DNA of 64,000 nt from Sporichthyaceae bacterium (GTDB lineage: Bacteria; Actinomycetota; Actinomycetes; Sporichthyales; Sporichthyaceae), in assembly GCA_036269075.1 (NCBI GenBank), contig DATASX010000087.1, positions 1-64,000 of the forward strand. The letters run 5' to 3'. Of this stretch, positions 27,715-35,968 are shown in pieces. The notes under the pieces are model-generated. The model made no database searches. It was not told the origin of the DNA and saw only the letters and a program-made list of their open reading frames with translations. The position numbers were made by a program, and so were the translations under genes. Positions within the stretch are counted from its first letter, which is position 1. Each line of letters starts with the position of its first letter.

Positions 27715-28542
27715 ATGGCGCAGCATCTGGCTCCTGACCCGCCCCGCGCGGAACCGCGCGACAACGGTGCGACGTCGCGATCCACCGGGCGCCTGGCCGA
27801 ACTCGGCTGCGCGTGGGCCGGTCTGGTCGGGCTTGCCGTCGCGCTCGCCGGGTTCGTGCTGGCGCGCTTCCTGCCCCTGCCGCCGAAAGCGAACGACACC
27901 CCCACCCAGGTCGTTCACTACTACGTCCAACATCTGACCTCAATCCGCGTCGGCCTGATGCTGGCGAGCCTCGGGGTGTGCCTGGTCGGACCACTGCTCG
28001 CGCTGATCACTCTTCAGATGTGGCGTCTTGCCCGCGGCGGCTCTCCGGTGCTGGCGATCCTTGCGGCCATCACCGGGGCGGTGACCTGGGTGATGCTGCT
28101 CGTCCCGATGATCGTCCTGGAAGTGGCCGCGTTCCGTCCGGGCCGCAACCCGGAGACCACCCAGGCGCTGCACGACCTGGGCTGGATCTTGTTCCTCACC
28201 CCGGTCGGCCCTTTCGCCCTGCAGGGCCTGGTGATCGCCGCAGCCATCCTCACCGACGATCGGGAACAGCCGCTGTTGCCACGGTGGTTGGGCTATCTCA
28301 ACATCTGGGTCGCCCTGTCCTTCGTGCCCGCACTGCTGGCCTACTTCTTCAAGAGCGGCCCGTTCGCCTGGCACGGGGTCTTCGTCTTCTACTTCGGCGT
28401 GGTGTTCTACGGACTCTGGATGCTGATCATGTCCGTGCAGCTTCGCACCTCGGTGCTGCGTTGGCACGCCGCGCTCGGGCCGAACTGCGGCGAGGCAACC
28501 GCAGCTCACCGGGCGAGGTTGCCTGCGTCCACGACGAGCTGA
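27715..28542 (+). CDS. Six-helix membrane protein of unknown function
   Basis: A 275-residue protein with about six hydrophobic helices: LAGLVGLAVALAGFVLA-type segments at about residues 30-55, then at about 80-105, 115-140, 150-175, 195-215 and 230-255. A soluble loop after the first helix has VVHYYVQH. I do not recognise the family. The ATG at 27715 has GGGGATGG upstream; an in-frame ATG at 27685 is possible. The last 37 bases overlap tail-to-tail with the SDR gene on the other strand. Confidence 0.7.
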   Translation: MAQHLAPDPPRAEPRDNGATSRSTGRLAELGCAWAGLVGLAVALAGFVLARFLPLPPKANDTPTQVVHYYVQHLTSIRVGLMLASLGVCLVGPLLALITLQMWRLARGGSPVLAILAAITGAVTWVMLLVPMIVLEVAAFRPGRNPETTQALHDLGWILFLTPVGPFALQGLVIAAAILTDDREQPLLPRWLGYLNIWVALSFVPALLAYFFKSGPFAWHGVFVFYFGVVFYGLWMLIMSVQLRTSVLRWHAALGPNCGEATAAHRARLPASTTS

Positions 28543-29312
28543 CTGCCGGTCACGTACCGGGATTCGTCGGATGCCAGGTAGAGGACGGCGTTGGAGACGT
28601 CGATCGGCTCCATCATGTCCACCTGCAAGGCATTGACGAAACAGGGTGCCTGGTGCGGGTTGCGCGCCAGGAGTGTCTCGAGGCCGCCGAATCCGGCGAC
28701 CAGCGGGGTGTTCACGCCGGTGGGGTGCACACAGTTGACCCGCACGTTCTGCAGCGACAGTTCGTTCGCGAGGCTCTGCATGATCCCCACCACGCCGTGC
28801 TTGGCGGCGACGTAGGGGGTGAGGAACGCCTGGCCCTTCACCGCGGCGGTCGAGCCGGTGATGATGATGGACCCCCCGCCGTTGGCGATCAGGTGCGGGA
28901 TGGTGGCCCGGCAGGTGTGCCAGGTCCCGGTGAGCAGGACGTCGATCGTGTCCTGCCACAGCTGCGGCGTGACCTCATCCCAGTTCTGGATGCTGCAGAT
29001 CCCGGCGTTGGCGCTGACGATGTCGAGCTTTCCCAGTTCGGCCACGCCGTCCTCGACGGCCTGGGTCAACCCGGCCAGGTCGCGGGTGTCGACCTGCCGA
29101 GTGAGGATGCGTCGATCCAGGGCCTCGACCGCCTTGGCCGTCTGGGCCAGGTCCTCGGGAGTGGCCATGGCGTAGTTCATCGTCTCGTAGTCGACGCAGG
29201 CGTCGATCGCGATGATGTCGGCGCCCTCCTCGGCCAGCCGGATCGCGTGGCTGCGGCCTTGCCCCCGCCCGGCGCCGGTGATCAGTGCGACCTTGCCCTG
29301 CACTCGTCCCAT
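28506..29312 (-). CDS. Mycofactocin-type SDR oxidoreductase
   Basis: A 268-residue SDR with the special cofactor loop TGAGRGQGRSHA and the following EEGADIIAIDAC, hallmarks of the mycofactocin-coupled SDR group, in which NAD is held tightly and re-oxidised through mycofactocin. The insertion of about ten residues after this region, DYETMNYAMATPEDL, is also typical. NAG, Ser and YVAAK are intact. It is 33 bp downstream of a P450 gene on the same strand, so it probably oxidises the alcohol made by that P450. No mycofactocin biosynthesis genes are in the window. Confidence 0.9.
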   Translation of the reverse strand: MGRVQGKVALITGAGRGQGRSHAIRLAEEGADIIAIDACVDYETMNYAMATPEDLAQTAKAVEALDRRILTRQVDTRDLAGLTQAVEDGVAELGKLDIVSANAGICSIQNWDEVTPQLWQDTIDVLLTGTWHTCRATIPHLIANGGGSIIITGSTAAVKGQAFLTPYVAAKHGVVGIMQSLANELSLQNVRVNCVHPTGVNTPLVAGFGGLETLLARNPHQAPCFVNALQVDMMEPIDVSNAVLYLASDESRYVTGSQLVVDAGNLAR

Positions 29313-29345
29313 GGTCTTCCTCCGTCGTGACTGGTTGTTCGACCC

Positions 29346-30587
29346 CTACAGCAGGAGTTGCAGCTCTGTGACGGCACGCATCTTCAGCCCGCTGAAGGTG
29401 GGCGTGAAGTCCTCGGCCAGTCGCATCGCCGGGAATCGGTCGAGAAGCGCATTGGCGCTGTACTCGAGCTCGGCCTTGGCCAGCATCGCGCCGAGGCAGA
29501 AATGCCGGCCGGAGCCGAAGGCGAAATGCTCGCCGGCGGCGGTGAAAGCTCGCTCCGCGGAGAGGTCCGGCCGGTGGATGTCGAACCGGTCGGGCTCGCT
29601 GAACCGGCGTTCGTCACGGTTGGCCGAGGCGATGACCAGCGTCACCGTGGCACCGGCTGGTACGGCCGTCCCGGCGATCTCCACGTCCCGGTCGAGCACC
29701 CGCGCGTTCATCTGCGAGGGCGGGCTGTGCCGCAAGGTCTCGGCGATCGCCGCGGGGACCAGGCCACGGTCGTCGCGGACTGCCTCGAACTGGTCGGGGT
29801 GTATCAACAGCAGCGCGATCATGTTGCCCAGGGTGCGGTCGGTGGTCTCGGCCCCGGCCACCAGCAACTGGGTGACGTGGGTGCGGACCTCGGTGTCGTC
29901 CAGGCTCTCCCCGTCGACCACCGCCGTGCACATCGCCGAGATCAGATCATCCCCCGGTTCGGCACGACGCTTCTCGATGAACGGGGTGATGTAGGCGTCG
30001 AACTCGGCCTTGGCGCGCACCCCGGCAGCCGCCACGGCAGGGTCGCCGGCCAGGTTGGACAGGAAGGCGATCATGGCGGTGTACCAGGCGAAGAACTGGG
30101 GTTGGTCGCTCTCGGGCAGGCCGAGTACATCGGCAATCACGGCGATCGGCAACTGGTGGGCGTACTGGCTGCAGAACTCGACCGCACCGACGGGTTGGGC
30201 GGCGGTCAAGGCCTCGACCCGTACGGCGACGATGCGTTCGATCAAGGCCTGCGCGTTGCGGGCGATCACACCGTTCCACCGCTCGGCGCCCTTGCCCCGG
30301 AAATGTGGGTTCACCAGACCGCGCTTGCGCGCATGCTCCCGGCCGTCCATCTGCAGCAGGCCGCGGCCGAAGACCGGTTCGAGTTGCCACGCGTAGTTCT
30401 TGGTCGTGAAGGCGGGGTCGCGGTATCCGGTGCCGACGTCGGCGTGCCGGGTCACCAGCCAGCTGCCGATACTGGCGTCCCAGTGACACGGGCGTTCGGC
30501 TCGCAGCCGGCGGTAGAGCGCGTGCGGGTCGGCCAGCACGGCTGGGTCGAGCAGGCTGGGAAGGATCGGTTGACCGCCGGTCGCCAC
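29346..30587 (-). CDS. Cytochrome P450
   Basis: A 413-residue P450 with all hallmarks: I-helix VAGAETTD, ExxR in ETLRHSP, and the heme loop FGSGRHFCLG with the thiolate Cys364. The sequence resembles the third P450 at 40480-41697 more than the first at 565. It likely hydroxylates a lipophilic substrate and passes the alcohol to the mycofactocin SDR encoded downstream. No ferredoxin is encoded beside it. A shared operator-like motif lies 31 bp upstream of its start (30618-30632). Confidence 0.93.
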   Translation of the reverse strand: MATGGQPILPSLLDPAVLADPHALYRRLRAERPCHWDASIGSWLVTRHADVGTGYRDPAFTTKNYAWQLEPVFGRGLLQMDGREHARKRGLVNPHFRGKGAERWNGVIARNAQALIERIVAVRVEALTAAQPVGAVEFCSQYAHQLPIAVIADVLGLPESDQPQFFAWYTAMIAFLSNLAGDPAVAAAGVRAKAEFDAYITPFIEKRRAEPGDDLISAMCTAVVDGESLDDTEVRTHVTQLLVAGAETTDRTLGNMIALLLIHPDQFEAVRDDRGLVPAAIAETLRHSPPSQMNARVLDRDVEIAGTAVPAGATVTLVIASANRDERRFSEPDRFDIHRPDLSAERAFTAAGEHFAFGSGRHFCLGAMLAKAELEYSANALLDRFPAMRLAEDFTPTFSGLKMRAVTELQLLL

Positions 30588-30617
30588 GGCACCGCCTCCT
30601 TCCGGATGAAACCAGTT

Positions 30618-30632
30618 AGTTTCGCTGGTAAA
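30618..30632. promoter_or_regulatory. Shared operator motif AGTT-N6-GTAAA (copy 1)
   Basis: AGTTTCGCTGGTAAA is almost identical to the motif at 43429-43443 and shares its framework with the palindrome at 38156-38172 next to the MarR gene. It also sits in a wider inverted repeat ACCAG-N9-CTGGT (30611-30629). It lies between the P450 at 29346-30587 and the divergent VOC gene at 30703, so it probably mediates MarR-type control of one or both. Confidence 0.6.
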
Positions 30633-30702
30633 ACACTACGATCCACGGCGGTGGACTTTCGAGCCCACGTTGTGCGAATTCTGCACATGACGGGAGTGCG
30701 CG

Positions 30703-31245
30703 ATGATCGGCCCGGACGGACTGACGATGTTCCACACCGGCGTCATCGTCGACGACCTCGAAGTGGCCTCCCAATTGTGGACCGCGGCGTTCGGGTTCCA
30801 CTGGGCCCCACCCAAGACGGCGGCCACGCCGATGCGCTGCCCGGCCGGGGTGGTGCCCCGCGAGGTCCGCTTCACCTACAGCCTGGAAGGGCCGCACCAC
30901 GTCGAGTTGCTCGAGCAGGTCGACCCCGGTCCGTACCTGCACCTGAGCACCGACCGGCACATCCATCACGTCGGCTACTACACCGACGATCTGCGCGGTC
31001 AGTCCGCGCGGCTGGAGCAATTGGGTTTCCCCGCCGAACTGTCCGGGGTGGGCGCCGACGGCGGAGTCCATCGGGCGACCTACCACCGGCATCCGGTCCA
31101 ACCGGGCATGTGGATCGAGTTGGTGGACGACTCGGTTGCGGACGACATCGACGCCTGGATGGCGCAAGCAGCCCTCGAGCAGGGCGTGGCCTATCGGTCG
31201 CCGTTCGCCGAACCGCGCGGGCGCCTCAGGGCGGCAGGAGCTTGA
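30703..31245 (+). CDS. VOC family protein, catabolic context
   Basis: A 180-residue VOC-fold protein. MFHTGVIVDDLEVASQLWTAAFGF and IHHVGYYTDDLRGQSARLEQLGF give the two half-modules with HxG-type metal-binding His, and MWIELVDDS provides the Glu. Relatives in steroid and aromatic pathways act as isomerases or dioxygenases. ATG 30703 starts the protein. It is divergent from the P450 and overlaps the convergent SnoaL gene by 20 bases. Confidence 0.85.
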   Translation: MIGPDGLTMFHTGVIVDDLEVASQLWTAAFGFHWAPPKTAATPMRCPAGVVPREVRFTYSLEGPHHVELLEQVDPGPYLHLSTDRHIHHVGYYTDDLRGQSARLEQLGFPAELSGVGADGGVHRATYHRHPVQPGMWIELVDDSVADDIDAWMAQAALEQGVAYRSPFAEPRGRLRAAGA

Positions 31246-31684
31246 TGTCCAGTTCGGAGGACACGAACCAGCGGATCACCTGGCGCCGGCTGAACTTCCA
31301 GCCACCCCCACGGCGGGTGTAGGAGTCCAGGTAGGTCGCCGAGATCACCGACGCGCCTCCCCCGTGATGCTCACAGATCGCGATGCAGTCACTTCGTCCA
31401 CTCGCGGAATCCGCGTCGATGAAGGTGATGACGTGGTTGGTCGTCCAGTGGTGGGTCTGGACCCAGGCGCGTGCCGCGACCTCGGGAAAACGACGAATCT
31501 CCTGCAGGCCGTGGAAGTCGCCGCGACCCGCGCCGATCAGATAGACCGCGTCCGGGTGCCAGAGCCCGACGAACTTGTCCAGGTCCTTGCGGTCGACGCC
31601 TTCGCAGTATCCCGCGACCAAGTCTCCGATCTCGTGCCGGCTCTCCAGTCGGTCCAGTCGTTCGCTGTCGGTCAAGCCGCTCAT
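31226..31684 (-). CDS. SnoaL-like / nuclear transport factor 2-fold protein
   Basis: A 152-residue NTF2-fold protein. SERLDRLESRHEIGDLVAGYCEGVDRKDLDKFVGLWHPDA is the usual first helix and pocket entry of the SnoaL_4 group. Members act as isomerases, dehydratases or cyclases, or bind ligands. ATG 31684 overlaps the stop of the upstream SnoaL gene (ATGA). It is the last gene of the seven-gene CoA-ester operon, and its function there is unknown. Confidence 0.85.
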   Translation of the reverse strand: MSGLTDSERLDRLESRHEIGDLVAGYCEGVDRKDLDKFVGLWHPDAVYLIGAGRGDFHGLQEIRRFPEVAARAWVQTHHWTTNHVITFIDADSASGRSDCIAICEHHGGGASVISATYLDSYTRRGGGWKFSRRQVIRWFVSSELDIKLLPP

Positions 31685-32244
31685 GCGCGCGCCATGCGCA
31701 GTCGGTCCGGGTAGTCGGCCGGCAGGTCGGCCTCGTCCAGCGGGTCCACACTCTGGACGAAGACGTAGCGGTCCTCCCCCTTGGCCCGACCGGCTTCGTC
31801 GAACTCCCAGAACACCACAGTGCGCGCGGTTACCAGGAAGTGGCCGGTGGCGTCGGCGCCGACGAGACCCTGGGCGTGGGCTGCGGCCGCGGGCAGGATC
31901 TGCCGGAACGTTCCCTCGGAAACCAGGCGCTCGTCGTCGACGATCACCCGGTGCTTCTGCGACTCGATCACGTAGGAGCCGCAGTCGACCATGGCCCGGT
32001 AGAGCCCTACCACCGCGTCCAGGCCCTTGGGTCCGGTGTCGGAGACGACGCCGGGATAGACGCCGTAGTCGTGGTACTGCGGGTCCGCGGTCAGGGTTGC
32101 CATCACCCCGTCGATGTCGCCGGCCACCTCGGCACGCGAGTGGTCGATCACGGTCTGCAGGATCTGGACCTGCCGAGGGGTTCTGGGCCGGTCCTTGAAC
32201 TTCTCGAAACTGGTCCAGGTCTGGGCCGCGTCGAACGGGATCAC
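31681..32244 (-). CDS. SnoaL-like (NTF2-fold) protein
   Basis: A 187-residue protein with an NTF2-like fold, recognised by HSRAEVAGDIDGVMATLTADPQYHDYG and ending in EDRYVFVQSVDP. It has weak similarity to the next gene product and could form a hetero-oligomer with it. The GTG at 32244 follows AGGAGA and overlaps the end of the upstream crotonase gene (GTGA). Like many such proteins near CoA-ester enzymes it could be an isomerase or hydratase, but no catalytic residue can be proposed safely. Confidence 0.8.
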   Translation of the reverse strand: MIPFDAAQTWTSFEKFKDRPRTPRQVQILQTVIDHSRAEVAGDIDGVMATLTADPQYHDYGVYPGVVSDTGPKGLDAVVGLYRAMVDCGSYVIESQKHRVIVDDERLVSEGTFRQILPAAAAHAQGLVGADATGHFLVTARTVVFWEFDEAGRAKGEDRYVFVQSVDPLDEADLPADYPDRLRMARA

Positions 32245-33134
32245 GTCGTCTCCTTGTCGTTCGTGTCGGGCTCGGGTCGGTCGATCCCCAGCCAGTTGCG
32301 GCCGGCTTCGCGGGCGCCATCCGGTCCACGGTCGCGGATCTCGCGCAGCGCGTTGAACTCCCCCGGTTGGAAATGGATGTTGGTCAAGGAGGCGCCGACG
32401 ACGGTGGCCGCGGCGAAGGAATGGGCGATGCCCATCTTCGCCAGGGACGCGAACACGGCGTACTTCTCGCTGACGATCCCGTCGCGCATGATCGAGGCGC
32501 ACATGGCGGCGACGCGGTCGCACTCGGCGTGCAGGTCGTCGGCGGCCACCCAGTCGACCAGCCCGATCTCCAGGGCTTGTGCGGCGTCCCACTGCGCGGC
32601 GCAGAACATCAGGTCCTTGGCCCGCCGCAGTCCGACGGTCGCGATCAGCAGCGAGACGTCGCCGTCGACCCCGTACAGGCTCCATCGTGGGTTGGCGAAG
32701 CTTGCGTCGGCGCTTGCCACGACCAGGTCGGCGCACAGGGTCAGGTACAGGCCGGTCTCGTGGCAGGTCCCGTGCGCGCCGAGCACGGTGACCTTGCGGC
32801 AGTGCAGCAGCCGGGACCACAGGCCGCGCGGCCCCCACCACAATTCGTCGAGTGCGATCAAGCGTGCCCGTTGGCTGGGCACCTTCTTGCTCGCGCCGCC
32901 GGGGGCCTCGACGTACATCGACCAGGCGGCGCGGGGGTCCCAACCGCTGCTGAGGTTTCGCCCGTCGCCGGTGAGTGTCACGACCTTGATCGCGTCGTCG
33001 GACTCGATGCGGTCCAGAAAGTCGCACAGCAAGCGGACGGTGGGCGGGTCCAACTCTTCGCCGTGCAGGGTGATCCGGGCCGTGTGGGCCGCCGGGTCCA
33101 TGCTCAGGCTCGCGCCGGGTCGCTCCGGGTTCAT
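32241..33134 (-). CDS. Enoyl-CoA hydratase/isomerase (crotonase) family, lacking usual Glu
   Basis: A 297-residue crotonase-fold protein. The first oxyanion loop lies in LTGDGRNLSSGWDP and the second in GAHGTCHETGLYLTLCADL. The place of the hydratase glutamate (FGxPE in classic enzymes) reads FANPRWSLYG, so this acid is missing, and a second typical acid is not obvious. It may be an isomerase, a lyase-type member or a non-catalytic partner. The ATG at 33134 overlaps the end of the next crotonase gene. Confidence 0.85.
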   Translation of the reverse strand: MNPERPGASLSMDPAAHTARITLHGEELDPPTVRLLCDFLDRIESDDAIKVVTLTGDGRNLSSGWDPRAAWSMYVEAPGGASKKVPSQRARLIALDELWWGPRGLWSRLLHCRKVTVLGAHGTCHETGLYLTLCADLVVASADASFANPRWSLYGVDGDVSLLIATVGLRRAKDLMFCAAQWDAAQALEIGLVDWVAADDLHAECDRVAAMCASIMRDGIVSEKYAVFASLAKMGIAHSFAAATVVGASLTNIHFQPGEFNALREIRDRGPDGAREAGRNWLGIDRPEPDTNDKETT

Positions 33135-33841
33135 CGGCGCCCGCCCCATCTCGCGTTCGCGTAGAAGCCGGCCTGGTCGAACTCGCGGCCGACGCCGTGC
33201 CCGTCGAGGACTGCCTGCAGGAGCATCTTCGACATCGTGATGCCGTCCAGCGGCATCCGGGTCACAGTGGTGGCCCGGCGGGCCACGACCTCGTCCAGGT
33301 CGGCCGGGGCGGTGATCTCGTTGATCAGCCCGGCGGCCAGCGCCTCGTCGGCCTCGAGCACTCGGTTCTGGACCAGCCAGGCCTTTGCTCGGTTGAGTCG
33401 CATCATCAGTGCCCCCAGGACGAAATTGGCCTCGGGACGGTCCAGGAACGGCGATCGGAAGCGGGCTCCGGTCGCTGCCACGGCCAAGTCGGTGCACAGC
33501 AGCATCCCGGAACCGGCCGCGCCGCAGGTCCCGGTCACCACGGTCATGGTCACCTTCTTGCAGAAGCACAACGACTGGTACAACGCGGTTGCGGCGGCGA
33601 AGTCCTGCTCCCAGGCAGTGAACACCTCGCTCTCCGGGGCCGTTGCGGGCAGGTCCGGGCAGAAGTCCGGTGCGGCGGTGCGCAGCACGAGGACCTTGAC
33701 CGCGTCGCTGTCAGCGGTCTCCTCGACGGCCTCGCACAGCGCCCGGGTGAATGCGGGGTCGTAGCGCGCCAGGGGGCTGAGGTCGTCGACCGTGAGGGTC
33801 GCCACCGCGTCGGCCACGTCCACCACCACGGGGCCGCTCAC
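33131..33841 (-). CDS. Crotonase-family protein, short, lacking usual Glu
   Basis: A 236-residue crotonase-fold protein, shorter than average. VTGTCGAAGSGMLLCTDLAVAATGARF is the second oxyanion segment. The following FRSPFLDRPEANF lacks the Glu of true enoyl-CoA hydratases at the expected position. The GTG at 33841 overlaps the stop of the upstream crotonase by GTGA. Three crotonase genes in a row suggests a heteromeric complex, or successive reactions such as hydration, isomerisation and C-C bond hydrolysis. Confidence 0.85.
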   Translation of the reverse strand: MSGPVVVDVADAVATLTVDDLSPLARYDPAFTRALCEAVEETADSDAVKVLVLRTAAPDFCPDLPATAPESEVFTAWEQDFAAATALYQSLCFCKKVTMTVVTGTCGAAGSGMLLCTDLAVAATGARFRSPFLDRPEANFVLGALMMRLNRAKAWLVQNRVLEADEALAAGLINEITAPADLDEVVARRATTVTRMPLDGITMSKMLLQAVLDGHGVGREFDQAGFYANARWGGRR

Positions 33842-34749
33842 GAACCGGCCCCGTCGCCGCGCGGGTCGACCGCACCGGTTCGCGTCTTGTCGGCGTCCAG
33901 TGCCCCGCCGACGCCGACGTCTCGAGCGGTGCGCCAGAAGTCCAACTCGTCGTGGTCGGCCTGCAGGTAGTGGGAGACCAGCAGGCCGGTGATCGAGGGC
34001 ACGCTGGTGTCCATCAGCCCCTCGGCGGATTTCAGCCGGGCCTTGAGATAAAGCAGTTCGCGCCGGTCGCGTGCCGCGATGCGCTCGGCGACGGTGTTCG
34101 CGACCGCCTCCAGTTCTGCGGCCTCGGCAGTGATCGACACCAGGCCGAGACGTTGGGCCTCCTCCCCGGACATCGGGGTGGCGGTGAACCCGGTACGTCG
34201 GGCGGCCTTCATCCCGATGATGCGGTTGATGTGGACACTCGCGACGGCACCGGCCGGGCCGAGGAACCTGGCTTCCAGCGCGCCGAGGCGGGCGTCGCGG
34301 GCGGCGATGACCAGGTCGACCTTGCAACAGATCATGAAGTAGGCCGCAGCGGCGCAGTAGCCGTGCACCGCGGCGATCGTGATCTTCGGGGAGCGAGAGA
34401 TTGCCTGGCTGAAACCCTGCCGGCCCCAGGCCATGTCGCTGCCGTAGCGGTAGCCGACGGCCAGGGTGCGGCGCCGCTCGTGCGCGGCGCGTTGCCCCCA
34501 CTCCTCGTTGATCTCGTTGCCGCTGCAGAAGGACTTTCCTCGTCCTCGGAACACGATCACCCGCACGTCGTCGTCGACGGCCAGGGCAGCCATGAGGTAA
34601 CGGATCCGGTCGCGCATGGGCACCGAAAGCGCGTTGTGCTTCTCCGGACGGTTCAACGTCAGGCAGGCGACCCCACCGGCCCTGTCGATGTCGAGCAGGA
34701 TCTGGCCCGACGCGGCCGCGATGCTCTCCGGGGTGCCGTAGCGCGCCAT
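33838..34749 (-). CDS. Enoyl-CoA hydratase/isomerase family, Glu present
   Basis: A 303-residue crotonase-fold protein. FRGRGKSFCSGNEINEEW and AVHGYCAAAAYFMICCKVDLV form the two oxyanion segments, and LGALEARFLG has a Glu at the position of the hydratase acid Glu144. It is therefore the best candidate for hydratase activity among the three neighbours. The family-like start is the ATG at 34749 with GGTGAG upstream; an earlier ATG at 34794 would overlap the CoA-transferase gene by 44 bases. Confidence 0.88.
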   Translation of the reverse strand: MARYGTPESIAAASGQILLDIDRAGGVACLTLNRPEKHNALSVPMRDRIRYLMAALAVDDDVRVIVFRGRGKSFCSGNEINEEWGQRAAHERRRTLAVGYRYGSDMAWGRQGFSQAISRSPKITIAAVHGYCAAAAYFMICCKVDLVIAARDARLGALEARFLGPAGAVASVHINRIIGMKAARRTGFTATPMSGEEAQRLGLVSITAEAAELEAVANTVAERIAARDRRELLYLKARLKSAEGLMDTSVPSITGLLVSHYLQADHDELDFWRTARDVGVGGALDADKTRTGAVDPRGDGAGS

Positions 34750-34750
34750 C

Positions 34751-35968
34751 TCACCTGCCTCCGGCGTCGGTGGCCTCGACGATCTGACGCTCAATCAGAT
34801 CGGCTATCTCCACCTCGGTGTAGCCCGCCTCCAGCAGTCGGTCACGAGTGTCCTCGCCGAGTTCGGGGGTCCATTCGCCGACCCGGGCCGGGGTTTCGCT
34901 GAGGTGGAAGGGATGGCCGACGATCTTCTGCTTGCCCCAGCGCGGGTCGTCCTGCTCCAGGATGTAGCCGTTGGCCAGAGCGTCGGGGTCCTCGGCCAGG
35001 TCCAGGAACGTGTTGACCGGGCCGACCGGTACGCCGTGGCGGCGCAGGATCGGCAACCATTCGTCGCGGTCGCGGGTGGCGAAGGTGGTCTCGATCTCCG
35101 GCTCGAGGTCGTCGCGGTTGCGTTCCCGGATCGCCCCGTAGCCATAGCGCTCGTCGGCGGCCAGGTCCGGCCGGTCCAGTGCCGCGCACAGGGTCGACCA
35201 CAGCTTCTGGTCGGTGGCCGCGATGACCAACCAACGGTCGTCGCGGCAGCGGAATGCTCCCGAGGTGGAGGTGACCCGTCGGTGCGGCCGCAAGAGCTTC
35301 TGCTCGTGCAGCGAAAGGGTGATCTCCGGGGCGTGCAGACCCAGACAGGCGCCGACCAACGAGGCGTCCACTCGTTGGCCGATGCCGTGTACTGCTCTGG
35401 CGTACAGGGCGCTGGCGACGCCGAGGGCCAGGAACACCCCGCCCGCGGCGTCGGCGTAGCCCCGCGTGGCCAGTCGTGGGGTTCCGTCGGGGGCACGGTT
35501 GAAGTCCGAGACCCCGGAGACCGCCTGGGCGACCATGTCGAACATCGGCTCGCCGCTGCTGGGGCCGTGTGGCCCGTAACCGGTACCGGCGGCGAAGATC
35601 AGCCGCTCGTTGACCGCGCGCAGGTCTTCGTAGCCGATCCGCAGTCGGTCCATGACCCCGGGCCGGAAGTTCTCGATCACCACGTCGCACTCGGCGGCCA
35701 GTCGCAGGATGATCTGGCGGCCTTGCTCGGTGGTGATGTCGACGGCGACCGAGTGCTTGCCGCGGTTCAGGCCGTAGAAGAAGCCGCAGAACCCGTCGGG
35801 CGCCAACCGCAGTCGGCGGTCCCAGTCCCCGCCGGGCCGTTCGATCTTCAGGACGGTGGCGCCGAGGTCGGCCAACAGTCGGGTTGCGTACGGGCCCTGC
35901 TGGAACCGGGTGAAGTCCAGGATTCGCACGCCCGCGAATGGGCCCGGTCGCTCGTCGGTCTCAGTCAC
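34751..35968 (-). CDS. Class III (CaiB/BaiF) CoA-transferase
   Basis: A 405-residue family III CoA-transferase. GVRILDFTRFQQGPYATRLLADLGA and the catalytic Asp region SSGEPMFDMVAQAVSG are clear, with NYGLNRGKHS-like FYGLNRGKHSVAVD in between. It moves CoA between acids without ATP, often from succinyl-CoA or from the product acyl-CoA to the incoming substrate. The GTG at 35968 overlaps the stop of the ADP-forming synthetase by 8 bases. It has two alternative ways of CoA activation next door, so it may recycle CoA from the end product. Confidence 0.92.
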   Translation of the reverse strand: MTETDERPGPFAGVRILDFTRFQQGPYATRLLADLGATVLKIERPGGDWDRRLRLAPDGFCGFFYGLNRGKHSVAVDITTEQGRQIILRLAAECDVVIENFRPGVMDRLRIGYEDLRAVNERLIFAAGTGYGPHGPSSGEPMFDMVAQAVSGVSDFNRAPDGTPRLATRGYADAAGGVFLALGVASALYARAVHGIGQRVDASLVGACLGLHAPEITLSLHEQKLLRPHRRVTSTSGAFRCRDDRWLVIAATDQKLWSTLCAALDRPDLAADERYGYGAIRERNRDDLEPEIETTFATRDRDEWLPILRRHGVPVGPVNTFLDLAEDPDALANGYILEQDDPRWGKQKIVGHPFHLSETPARVGEWTPELGEDTRDRLLEAGYTEVEIADLIERQIVEATDAGGR

